In this document: in pieces, positions 55,004 to 64,000 of the stretch
Layout of the letters: the number at the start of each line of letters is the position of its first letter
Numbering within the stretch: the first letter of the stretch is position 1
NCBI RefSeq assembly: GCF_947172395.1
Contig: NC_069100.1
Span: 6,910,109-6,974,108, forward strand
Source of the DNA: Bicyclus anynana
Lineage: Eukaryota > Arthropoda > Insecta > Lepidoptera > Nymphalidae
Length of the DNA: 64,000 nt
Reading direction: 5' to 3'
Position numbers and translations under genes: made by a program
Notes under the pieces: generated by a model
The model's database searches: none
What the model saw: only the letters and a program-made list of their open reading frames with translations
Told to the model about the DNA's origin: nothing

Positions 55004-56245
55004 TCTATACTAATATTATAAAGAGGTAAAGTTTGTAAGTTTGTAAGTTTGTCACATTTTTTAAATGGGGTAATCTTCGGAACTACTGGTCCGATTTTAA
55101 AAATTCTTTCACCAGTAGAATGCTACATTATCGGGGAGTGCTATAGGTTATTATATATTAGCCGAGTTATCACAGTTTTTGTCATACAGGTCGGACTGAA
55201 AATCCTCTTATACAGACTTATTCGCATGCGCTGCCTTAACTATTGTGTAAAATTGAAATTAATATATGGAGACTTTATGTATCTTTAAAAGTTCTACAAA
55301 AAAGTCCGCGACACCATATATCTATCTTCTATATATTAGCTGATATATAGAAGAAAAAAGGCCTTTTGTGTTTTAAAAATTATTAATTTTATATACTTAG
55401 GTTTACGTCATTATTTATACAACTAAACTTTAATCCTTATTAAAATAAATTATTTAATAATCACAAGGGTATTATGGAGATAAGATTTGCCCTTTACAGT
55501 ATGTTAATTACTTAAATAGTTTCGGAGATAATACAAAATTTCTAAAAGACGCAGAAATTCCACTATATGACGCCCGGCGCTTTCATTTACGTAGTTCCCG
55601 TTCCCGTGTGAATATGGGGATCAAACATAGCCTTGGACACTCGCAAATAACGTAGCTTTCTATTGGTAAAATAATTTTCCAAATCGGTCCAGTAGATCCA
55701 GAGATTACCTCCTACAACCACACGAACTTTACCTCTTTATATTATTAGCATAGAAGTCTCTATTTCTCTTGGTCATACCACCACTCTCGAAGGACTGGAC
55801 CGATTTTGCTAAGGGTAGGAGTAAGATAGAGAAGTTACAGGGTAGGTTAGGGTACGGGTAGGGAAGCGTAGGGGTAGTGTAGGGGTAGGGTAGGTTTAGG
55901 GCCGGGTTTAGGGTAGTGGTAGGGTCGGGGTAGAGGTAGGGTAGTGGTAGGGTAGAGGTACGGATAGGATAGGGAAGTGGCAGGGTAGGGGTAGGATAGG
56001 CGTGAGATAGGGGTACGGGTGGGATAGGGGTAGGAAAGGGATAGGGTACGGGGAGGGTACGGGTAGGATTGGGGTAGGGTATAGGTAAGGTAGGGGTAGG
56101 GTAGGGGTAGGGTCGGGGCAGTGGTAGGGTTGGGGTAGTGATAGGGTAGGGGTATGGTAGGGGTAGGGTAGGTTAGGTTAGGTTAGGGGGTAGTAGTAAA
56201 ATTGACATCGAATTTTACGCAGACGAAGTCGCGGGCGTCCGCTAG
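55004..56245 (+). mobile_element. Helitron composite with G-rich minisatellite
   Basis: The 5' end TCTATACTAATATTATAAAG starts at 55004 and the 3' end GTCGCGGGCGTCCGCTAG stops at 56245 before a T. The region 55850-56190 is an irregular GGGTAGGGGTAGG minisatellite ending in three GTTAGG units. A second Helitron 5' end points the other way (about 55753 back to 55540), so the unit is a composite. Flanking base on the left is C instead of A. No Rep/helicase. Confidence 0.65.
55850..56190 (+). repeat. G-rich minisatellite with G-quadruplex potential
   Basis: About 340 bp of degenerate GGGTAGG/GGGGTAGG units, many runs of three or four Gs separated by TA, and (GTTAGG)3 near 56174-56188. Confidence 0.85.
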
Positions 56246-57372
56246 TTATTGATATAAATGAGAAATTTTGATGGGATGTTTGTAACTAAGAGACGAATAT
56301 CTTAGCATTCCATTGTTTCACCGTGCGGGTGCCGGGTCCATCGCGTGGTAGAGAGAAGAACTCCGAGCAGAGTCCTGAACTTGTGACGACAGGATGTAGG
56401 GTTAAGGAATTCCTTGACGATCGATCAACACTCCCCGTTCTCTGCTCGTGTTGTTCACCCTGCCTAGCCAAATTTGATAAGATCCTATTAGAGCAGCTTT
56501 GGATACGCTTTAGATAACAAACTGTCTGAAATAGCGAACTTTTTTATTGGTTACTTTTAACCCGACATTCCCACATGAACGTGGAAATTAGTGTGGAGTG
56601 ATTTATTTTTCAATCACGCTTGAACCGTTGAAGGGTATTGGATGAATGAATGGCACAAAGATGGCTAGATTATAATGTGGAACAGTACGCATAACCCATT
56701 TTTACTCCGTTATACTCACAGAAACGGGATCTATGTAGACCACTTCATACATAATGACACTTTTACTCGACTTATCAAAATCACTTGTAAAATAAGCCTA
56801 CTTGAAATAGCAGAATTTGAATTAACTTCTAAACGAACTTGTTTTTAAGATCGGCTTTGCATATATTTATTTGATTTCAATATTACATGCCACTGTGACA
56901 GAATTCGTGGTGAAGTACCTACTATCGGAACCAGACCGGACCGGACCGGAATGTCTATTTTTTGGTTACTGCATTCCAATATCCAGTTCCATAGTCAGTT
57001 AAATGAGCCAAAATTTCCCAACCTACACAGCTTTTCCGGTAAGTATGTAACCAGCAACCATATCTTTTAGGCAACCATAACGGAATATATTGCGAATACC
57101 ACCCTGAAGGTGTATTCAGTATTATACTAATAATCTTATTTAGTAGTATATTCAATAGTAGGTATTTTCCCGGACAAACTATGTCACAAAAAGCTCTACT
57201 TCTACTATATACGGAAAATATACCTAAATTAGAAAAGGCAAAATTTATAGAAACTTCTTACCTGACACAATTTAAGAACAATGGTACGAACGGATCATAT
57301 TATTTTTAGAAATTTAAAATTAGGCTAAATAGAAGATGAGACAATAAGATTATATGTATATTAATGCAATTG
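56246..57372. other. Gene-free, one LINE scrap
   Basis: 56752-56822 is a 3' end of the jockey type (ACACTTTTACTCGACTTATC, TAAGCCTACTTGAAATAGCA). 56310-56520 is GC-richer and of unknown nature. A (CCGGA)n run is at 56931-56951. No gene. Confidence 0.45.
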
Positions 57373-57692
57373 ACGGCCGTGGCGCAGTGGTATGTGCGGT
57401 GGATTTGCAAGACGGAGGTCCTGGATTCGATTCCCATCTGGGTTGATTGAGGTTTTCTTAATTGGTCCCGGTCTGGCTGGTGGGAGGCTTCGGCCGTGGC
57501 TAGTTACTACCCTACCGACCATGACGTGCCGCCAAGCGATTTAGCGTTCCGGCACAATGTGGAGTAGAAACCGAAAGGAGTGTGGATTTCATCCTACTCC
57601 TAACAAGTTAGCCCGCTTTTATCTTAGATTGCATCCTCACTTACCAACAGGTGAGTTTGTAGTCAAGGGCTAACTTGTAGAGCATAAAAAAA
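57373..57692 (+). mobile_element. SINE family B, full length
   Basis: Head GACGGCCGTGGCGCAGTGG (A box), CCTGGATTCGATTCCCATCT (B box at about 57423), body GGTGGGAGGCTTCGGCCGTG, GTTCCGGCACAATG and the tail ending in poly(A). Best copy of the family here. Confidence 0.9.
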
Positions 57693-58338
57693 TACCTATA
57701 TTCTCATTTTTATGTCAACATTCAAAATAATTATTAAAAAAGTTTAATATATCAAGTAGGTGGCAACCCTATCCGTACCGTGAGGTTGCTTTACCTCCAG
57801 ATTAAAAACGAAACGAAGGTTCTTTATAAAAGGACGGATCTTATCTATGGTTTTAGGATAATCTTTTGTTGACAAGAAGGTGGAAAGTAAAATACGGTTT
57901 CTGAGAAACAAGATCCTTTGCAGAAAGTGACAATTTTTGATAAAAAGAAACCACATCCAATTGTTTTTGAACAACAGATGAAAGTGGTTTTTTTGGGCGT
58001 TTTGTTTTGTTATTTTAAAATGAGTCGGTAGTTTCCGGTAATAATGATTACTTCGTTTGAGAAAATTTGGTAAGCCACATAATTATTAAATTTTTACATA
58101 CGTGTAGGTATTTTTGTTAGTTGCGCCGGGTTTGCGTTTGACGTCAATTCCACCTATTGATAATTATAATAATTAATCATAAGTTTCTATATTTCTACTT
58201 AATTGTTTTTCTACAGTAGATGAAAATAAGTGCCTACATATAATAATAGAGCTTATTTCCTGTTTCAAAATGAATCAGTTCTGAATATAATCCATTTTCT
58301 TTTGTTTTTTTGGAAAGGCGTTACCTATTTATTATTCA
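57693..58338. other. Gene-free stretch
   Basis: AT-rich, no repeats or genes recognised. Confidence 0.4.
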
Positions 58339-59133
58339 CTAGTGGACGCCCGCGACTTCGTCCGCGTGAAAGTCGTTCTAAACTTTTAACTACCGCTATC
58401 CTACCCTACCCTACCTCTACTCTACCCTATCCTATCCCAACCCTACCACTACCCTACTCCTACCCTACCCCTACCCTACACTACCCCTACCCTACCCCTA
58501 TCCTACCCTACCCTACCCCTACCCTACTCATTAAGGCTGCACTTCTTTATTTATTCCCCCCCCCCTCCCCGCGAGTCGCATCGAGCGCGGCAACCGTTAC
58601 ACAAAAATAATCCATATAGCATGAATTAGTATTCACGCGCGATGGCTTAGCATATTTCTTGTATAACTTTGGTATTTATTTACCGATTTATGTGATTCTT
58701 TTTTTATTGAATAGGTAATAATGTTTATTTTTTTTTAGTTAGGAATGAGTGATGAGTGTTATAAACATAAGAGTAGACAAATATAATTAGAAAGCGCCGA
58801 ACTGCTAAGCTGTCGGGAGTTACACGTGTTATTGTGAGTCAACCATAAAAGATAGACATATATATGCTGTTGTGTTTTTATAGATAATTTTAAGGAGAAC
58901 ATTTCCGTAATACATGATTTCCATGTAGCTTTAACCATTAAGGCTGTACACGCGACGGAAGCTTAAAAAATTGAGTAACTTCTCCCGTTTTCTCAACATT
59001 TCTCTTCACTGCTCTGCTCCTATTGATCGTAGCGTAATGAAAAGTATACTATAACCTGCCCAGGAGTATGTAGAATAATTGTACCAAGTTTCGTTAAAAT
59101 CCGTCGAGTAGTTTTTGTTTCTATAAAGAACAT

Positions 59134-59194
<61 letters not shown>

Positions 59195-59313
59195 AATTTT
59201 ACTGATTGCATTTTTGGCATCAGTATTGATCACTAATCACCCCCTGATAGTTATTTTGGAAATATATTTCTTGTACAGAATTGACCTCTCTACAGATTTA
59301 TTATAAGTATAGA
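58339..59313 (-). mobile_element. Non-autonomous Helitron, 975 bp, with C-rich minisatellite and (GACA)n
   Basis: On the minus strand it begins TCTATACTTATAATAAATCT at 59313 after an A and ends in the GCGGACG..CGTCCGC-type hairpin and CTAG at 58339 before a T, matching the Helitron rule of insertion between A and T. The C-rich tract 58393-58530 (CCCTACCCTACC) is the complement of the minisatellite at 55850. A (ACAG)n run lies at 59130-59192. Frames inside are repeat by-products. Confidence 0.8.
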
Positions 59314-60324
59314 TAAGTCTTGTACATTTTTTCAAGTTTTTTCTTCCTTTGGTTTATGTTATAGGTTGAGTTAAGATTTTAAATAAAACTCTTTAGTGAC
59401 TTTAATAAAATATCATTTATGAAAAACATTTTCATTTCATGAGGCCTAGGTCACATTGTTATGAATACAAAGAAGTTATTCTACATCGTGTACTTCAGTT
59501 TAAATCAACACACATGCATTATAGACGTCTACTAAGGACCACGTACAGAATTCCTTCATCTATCAAACAATTCGAACGCAAAAAGATTTTTTTTTCATAA
59601 AATTTCGTTTCAAATGTCATCACATTGATACCCAACTCACTTTCGACACAAAAACATCACTAGCGCGATCATAGCCCCCTCAATTTGCCAAAAGAATCTC
59701 AGGTAACAACCCTAACAAGCAAAAAAAAATAAAAACGTGACAAAATGTCTGTAAACATGTACCTCTGCCTGTGCATTTAAAAAAAAAACTTTACAATTCG
59801 CAATCGGTATCCGCGCGGGTCGTGACGAATTCAATATTTGAATTTCGAAGGCGTTCCATTTTTGACTTTTGTGTATCAAAGTTGCAATAGCGCGGAAAAT
59901 TTCCCATTGTACGGGGTAATTGTGAGGATAATAATCGTAAAAAGTACTTTATGATTGTTGCAGAAAAAATATAGATTGACGTGTGTTATAATTGAAACGG
60001 ACTGGAGTTCAATTGAAATATTAAATGGCGAATTAACCATGAACGTAATGCCCGAGGCGCGTGTAAAGAGATGTTGATACCTGTATTAGTTTCGTATTGA
60101 AACACAATTTGCGTTACTAGTTACTACCAAAAAGTTTGCATGGCCAAATATTTTAATTAATCCTTTAGTGACAGAGAAGCTTGTTAACCTTCAATATGTG
60201 ACAGTTTGAGTCTCTTTTTAGTTACTTTGTCTCAATGGCCTCAATGAAGTTTTCAGGAAGCGATGTAGTTTATAGTTATGGAAGAGTAAATAGCAATAAA
60301 AGTTCAAAATGAGTAATAGAATTG
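59314..60324. other. Gene-free stretch
   Basis: AT-rich, with nothing recognised. Confidence 0.4.
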
Positions 60325-60600
60325 ATAACACAGTGGATATGACTCTGCATTCGATTCAGAAGGCGTAGGTTCGAATCCGATCCAAGGCATGCACTTCCGA
60401 TTTTTCAGTTCAGTACGTGCGTTAAGAAATTAAATATTATCTACGTGACGTATGGGCGAAGGAAAAACCTGAAACCAGCATACCTGAGAATTTTCTTAAG
60501 TCCGCCAATCCGCCATTGGGCCATCGTGGTCGACTAATACTCCCTATTCTGACAGGTGTCTCGTGCTTAACAGTGAGTCGAATATGGGTTGATAATGATG
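60325..60600 (+). mobile_element. SINE family A, diverged
   Basis: Head ACACAGTGGATATGACTCTG, B box GGTTCGAATCC at 60369-60379, body and tail with many small changes, ending CGAATATGGGTTGATAATGA. Confidence 0.8.
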
Positions 60601-61689
60601 TTGATACCTAATGATATTAATCTTCTTTAAATGCAGTTATAAGCGAAGTCTAGTAGTAGATAGTATTAGTAGTAGGTACTAGGACTGCAAAGTGAGTTTA
60701 TCTAGGAAGTAAATGGTGTTGCACGTCTCATGATATACTGACATAAGTGACACTGACGGTGTTGCCACTTCATAGTCTTATTTTATCCTCTTGCTATTCA
60801 ATCACTGCTTGCTCTGTCAATCATTTAATAAAAAAAATGTTAATTTATTACTCAATTTTTGACGCCTCTATGTATCTATGTAAGGTCGTATGTTTTTATA
60901 TATACATATTTAATTATTTACATAACATAAAAGTGTGTAGGTGTATTTTATCTCGCGTAACGTTTTGTTGGAATCAAAAATTAATTGGATTAACTTGTTA
61001 TATCCTGTTATAATGATTTAGTGTATTGGATAATGGATTATATATGTTGATGTTTTATAATGTTAATTGATCTGGCAATAAAATGTGCGTGTAAATTAAT
61101 AAAGTTGAATATGGTTTTTCAATTTTCGGTGTGTTAACACTTCACTTCGTCTTGAAACGTTTTTCTTTTGTTGTGTAAAGTTAAAGTTAAGAGTCATATT
61201 TAAATTGTTTAAATAATTGATCAGTTAAAACATCAAAAACATATAAAATAAAACTGTGTTTATTTACACGATACAAAAAAATTTCATCTACCTTTTTAAA
61301 ATTTTTGTCCGTCTGTTTAGCCGGGCTAATCTTTGGAACGACTGAACTATTTTTAATAGGACATTCACTGGAAAATAGAGGATATTGATAAGCAACATAA
61401 AGGCTACGTTTTAACCCCGAAAATCAAGCGGGATTTGTGAAAAACTAAATTTGACTTTTACGAAGTAGCGAGTGTAGTCTTATAATAATAATGTACAGTC
61501 TTAACTTGACATTACCATTACCAACCAGGTTATCTATGCAGGAAGTACACATCAACGCTATACCTACTATTCAGCCCCTGCATTCTGTAAAGTTACAGCG
61601 CTGTGACATCGTTGGTTTGCATGGAAATTTTGATACATTATAATTTTAGCATCCCATAGAAATAAAGTTCAGATTTGAATAAAACTTGG
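60601..61689. other. Gene-free; one transposon-like scrap
   Basis: 61300-61480 has TTTGTCCGTCTGTTTAGCCG and GGACATTCACTGGAAAATAG, words of a repeat I recall from lepidopterans. No gene. Confidence 0.4.
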
Positions 61690-61830
61690 TTATAATTTTC
61701 TCAATTCTTTGCGTGTGTAAAGTCTGCCAATCCGCATTGGGCCAGCGTGGTGGATTATTTGGCCTTACCCTTCTCATTCTGAAAGGAGACTCGAACTTAA
61801 CAGTGAGCCGAATATGGGTTAATAATGAAC
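61690..61830 (+). mobile_element. SINE family A, 3' part
   Basis: Starts TAATTTTCTCAATTCTTTGC and keeps the tail through AGTGAGCCGAATATGGGTTA. The head is missing. It lies about 270 bp before the otd acceptor. Confidence 0.85.
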
Positions 61831-62103
61831 GAGTAAACGTTATGAATTTATAAAATAGTGGAATAGCACTGTAGGCAGTGGTTGTACCTACCCCTTGCAC
61901 CAAGTGGACCACTTAGGTTGTTAAGTAGGTAATATAAAAAACGACTAACATAAGAAATAAGCGCTAGCTGCTGTTTATCTAGATTCTGTGATAAAAACCG
62001 TATTAACATGAAAAAAAAATCTATTAATATTATTAACCAACAAAAACTAACTACCAACAATATTACTGACCAACAAAAAAATAATCCATTCTATTTGTTT
62101 CAG

Positions 62104-62483
62104 CTCAACCCAAAAACAATGCAGTCCAACCACAGACAAACTAACAGGCACTAAAATAGGGAGACGCGCCACAAACATGACAACACACACGCGGAAGAGG
62201 TCGACCCGGTGACTAGCTTTCGTGTCGTAACAAGAGATGGCGCTGCTCACCAACTCGTCGGCGAGCGGTCCCACAGCCACGCCATCTGCGCCTCAGGCCC
62301 ACCACTCCACGACGCCGTTGCATCACTACTTCCACTACCTGAAGCAGCCCTCACCGTTAGCCCAGAACCCGTACGCGCATCACTCGAGCGCCCATCACAT
62401 GGGCATGGGCCCTGGGCCGCTCGGTGGGCTCGGACCTTTCGGGTTGACCCACCACGGGCTAGAGGCTGTCGGTTTCCCCCAAG
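62104..62483 (+). CDS. otd: orthodenticle (otd/oc, Otx family), first coding exon
   Basis: The acceptor CTATTTGTTTCAG ends at 62103; a 5' UTR of 133 bases runs to the ATG at 62237, preceded by AACAAGAG. Translation to the donor CAAG|GTATGT (GT at 62484) gives 82 codons plus one base. Residues 33-38 include HYLKQP, like the YLKQP start of vertebrate Otx. The end (GGLGPFGLTHHGLEAVGFPQ) is the insect Otd block just before GMWG..RKQRRERTTF. Exon end and phase agree with the Otx intron before the homeodomain. The product is a K50 paired-type homeodomain transcription factor for anterior head, eye and brain. His-rich runs are normal for the family. The homeodomain and C-terminal exons are beyond the window. 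Insects may have otd1/otd2 paralogues; which one is not settled. Confidence 0.88.
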
Positions 62484-62715
62484 GTATGTTGATTGCTTCT
62501 ATATTTATAAAATGTAATATGACATTAGATTAGGTAAAATATAATATATTAGGTAAATAATTATTATTAAATATTAGGTTACTACATTACATTAAGCAAG
62601 AATTTTATTAATTTATTTATTGGAGACAATTACAATTTTATATTTTAATATAAACTGCATTATGTCTACTATCTATATCTTTACCTTATATACTTCTATA
62701 GGAGACGTCTGACAG

Positions 62716-62860
62716 GATCAGATGGGTGATCGGTTTCAATTAGAGCAGTTTGTAGGAGGTAACTACTGTGGTTCTAAATAGAGAAAAAGATCAGATGGGT
62801 GATCAGTTCCTATTAGAGCAGTTTGTAGGAGGTTAGGTACCTCCTACAAACTGCTCTAAT
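62716..62860. repeat. 45-bp direct repeat plus 22-bp-arm palindrome in otd intron
   Basis: GATCAGATGGGTGATC..GAGCAGTTTGTAGGAGGT occurs at 62716-62760 and 62789-62833. The second copy's end (62812-62833) is exactly inverted at 62839-62860 around a 5-base loop. No coding or known-repeat match. Confidence 0.85.
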
Positions 62861-62934
62861 TGAACTGCTCTGTGGTTCTAAATACAGATGTCCTGATTTC
62901 CAAAACGGGTTAGTTTAGGATTTTATAAGTTAGT

Positions 62935-63165
62935 CAGGTCTGGCCTGGTGTTATACATCGCCGTTGCTAATTACCTTCCTACCGGAAATGACGTACGACT
63001 AAGCGATTTAACGTTCCGGTACGATGCCCACGTTGAAACCATCTGAGGTAATATAAACTTGTACCTCTCCCAAGTAAACCCTCTTTCATCGTAGACTGTC
63101 ACACATCTCAACCAACGTCGGATGAGATCGCTGCCAAGGGCTGACTAGTCTTTGAAGAAAAAAAT
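62935..63165 (+). mobile_element. SINE family B, diverged
   Basis: CAGGTCTGGCCTGGTG, ACGTACGACTAAGCGATTTA, ACGTTCCGGTACGATGCC and a tail GATGAGATCGCTGCCAAGGG are an older relative of the B body. The head is missing. Confidence 0.65.
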
Positions 63166-63725
63166 ATATAAATCCCCTACAATATTTCTACTTTACATAG
63201 CTATACCTAATAAGAAACACGACTACATAACAAAAATGGCAATCAACAAGACCCAAATATAAAATTTTAATTTATATCTTTCGAAATCTTTACTTAATAA
63301 CAATGTTTATAAAAAAAATCCCCATCTACCCTCGCAATATTAGAGCTCGACTGCTTCCCATTAAAATTCCATTACGCGGGTAGTCGCGAGTACACGAGAA
63401 CTTGGAAATAAATTAGAGAACTCGACGTTTCGAACGAAATATGGCGGACGCGATGTAAATTTGATTTCGTCATTTTCCCTCTTTCCCCGTGCTTTTATAT
63501 TTCACGAAGCCTGTGTTGCCATATTTTGGTAGATTATTATCACTAGTTTTTGACGTCGAAATCGTTTGTGTAGGTCAATTTTTCATTCTTGTCAATTTAT
63601 ATTCGTACTCGTATCAAAATCATTTTGAAACTGACTGACTGCACAGGTCAAACTCTAAACTAATGGAGTTCAGCGCCAAAACGTAGGTAGCTTATGTTCT
63701 GTTGTTGTAATGTTCTGTGAGTTAG
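63166..63725 (+). other. otd intron, no repeat or gene
   Basis: Unique-looking sequence with a GC-richer part at 63360-63500 (GCGGGTAGTCGCGAGTACAC), possibly regulatory. Nothing else seen. Confidence 0.35.
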
Positions 63726-64000
63726 TCATCGTCATCAACCCATATTCGGCTCACTGCTGAGCTCGAGTCTCCTCTCAGAATGAGAGGGGTTAGGCCAATA
63801 GTCCACCACGCTGGCCCAATGCGGATTGGCAGACTTCACACACGCAGAGAATTAAGATAATTCTCTGGTATGCAGGTTTCCTCACGATGTTTTCCTTCAC
63901 CGATTGAGACACGTGATATTTAATTTCTTAAAATGCACACAACTGAAAAGTTGGAGGTGCATGCCCCGGACCGGATTCGAACCCACACCCTCCGGAATCG
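63726..64000 (-). mobile_element. SINE family A, runs off the right edge
   Basis: Minus-strand copy with intact tail (CATATTCGGCTCACTGCTGA), middle and start of the promoter region (CGGATTCGAACCCACACCC). It is cut by the window end before the A box. Confidence 0.9.

Larger units (their letters stand above)
26539..62103 (+). other. Presumed long first intron of otd
   Basis: If 26538 is spliced to 62104, this 35.6-kb interval is a single intron. It contains no host coding frame I can support. It is filled with transposon fragments, separated by AT-rich DNA with frequent TAGGTACCTA words (dense at 26820-27420). If the 26-kb exon belongs to another gene, much of this would be intergenic regulatory DNA. 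Confidence 0.35.

Noticed and set aside
56172..56188. Telomeric repeat (TTAGG)n
   Set aside because: Only three GTTAGG units at the edge of a degenerate G-rich minisatellite inside a Helitron; not a telomere.
58230..58610. 126-codon Pro/Tyr/Leu-rich frame
   Set aside because: It is the CCCTACCCTA minisatellite read in one frame, within a Helitron.
59006..59233. Cys/Val/Ser/Leu-rich frames (CLSVCLSV)
   Set aside because: Translation of the (ACAG)n microsatellite.
62209..62517. Alternative frame over the otd exon
   Set aside because: Out of frame with the Otx/Otd motifs; a shadow of the real coding exon.

Overview
The window looks like nuclear DNA of a lepidopteran insect. It is AT-rich, split into short exons and long introns, and crowded with tRNA-derived SINEs, RTE- and jockey-type LINE ends, Helitrons, short DNA transposons and the scattered TAGGTACCTA-like runs seen in many moth and butterfly genomes. 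The commonest SINE here resembles the Metulj SINEs described from Heliconius, recalled from memory rather than by search, so a butterfly is plausible but the species is not determined. Most open frames in the window are chance or transposon-derived. I can support two host genes, both on the + strand.

Gene 1 (about 976-6654) is the 3' half of an alpha/beta-hydrolase close to ABHD12 (lysophosphatidylserine / monoacylglycerol lipase). Five exons (976-1110, 1938-2083, 4081-4248, 4780-4895, 6606-6654) join in phase and carry the whole catalytic triad: Ser in GHSLG, Asp in RRDRIVPF and His in RGHND. The 5' exons lie off the left edge. Its introns hold two members of a THAP-domain, P-like transposon family with long terminal inverted repeats, a SINE fragment directly abutting an acceptor, and a large foldback element.

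The stretch 6655-26100 has no recognisable host gene. It holds a 5'-truncated R1-clade LINE with a 13-bp target duplication, four copies of a foldback-plus-minisatellite element (two of them tail to tail at 9.3-11.5 kb), a TA-flanked MITE, a perfect 96-bp palindrome, nested SINEs and LINE fragments.

Gene 2 is orthodenticle/ocelliless (otd/oc, Otx family). Its first coding exon is 62104-62483, with the ATG at 62237, an Otx-type YLKQP motif and the pre-homeodomain GPFGL...GLEAVGFPQ block. The homeodomain exons lie off the right edge. A GC-rich stretch ending in a good donor at 26538/26539 is a candidate 5' noncoding exon. If it belongs to otd, the first intron is about 35.6 kb (26539-62103). 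That interval holds many transposon insertions plus a few non-repeat islands that could be regulatory: a kB/Dorsal-like site at 48176, a GC-rich block at 44745-44895, and a 183-bp tandem duplication at 50697-51063.

I found no CRISPR array, rRNA, genuine tRNA gene or bacterial-type operon. The most notable non-host items are the THAP/P-like family, the foldback/minisatellite family, Helitrons carrying G-rich minisatellites near their 3' ends, and several nested insertions that still show target duplications.
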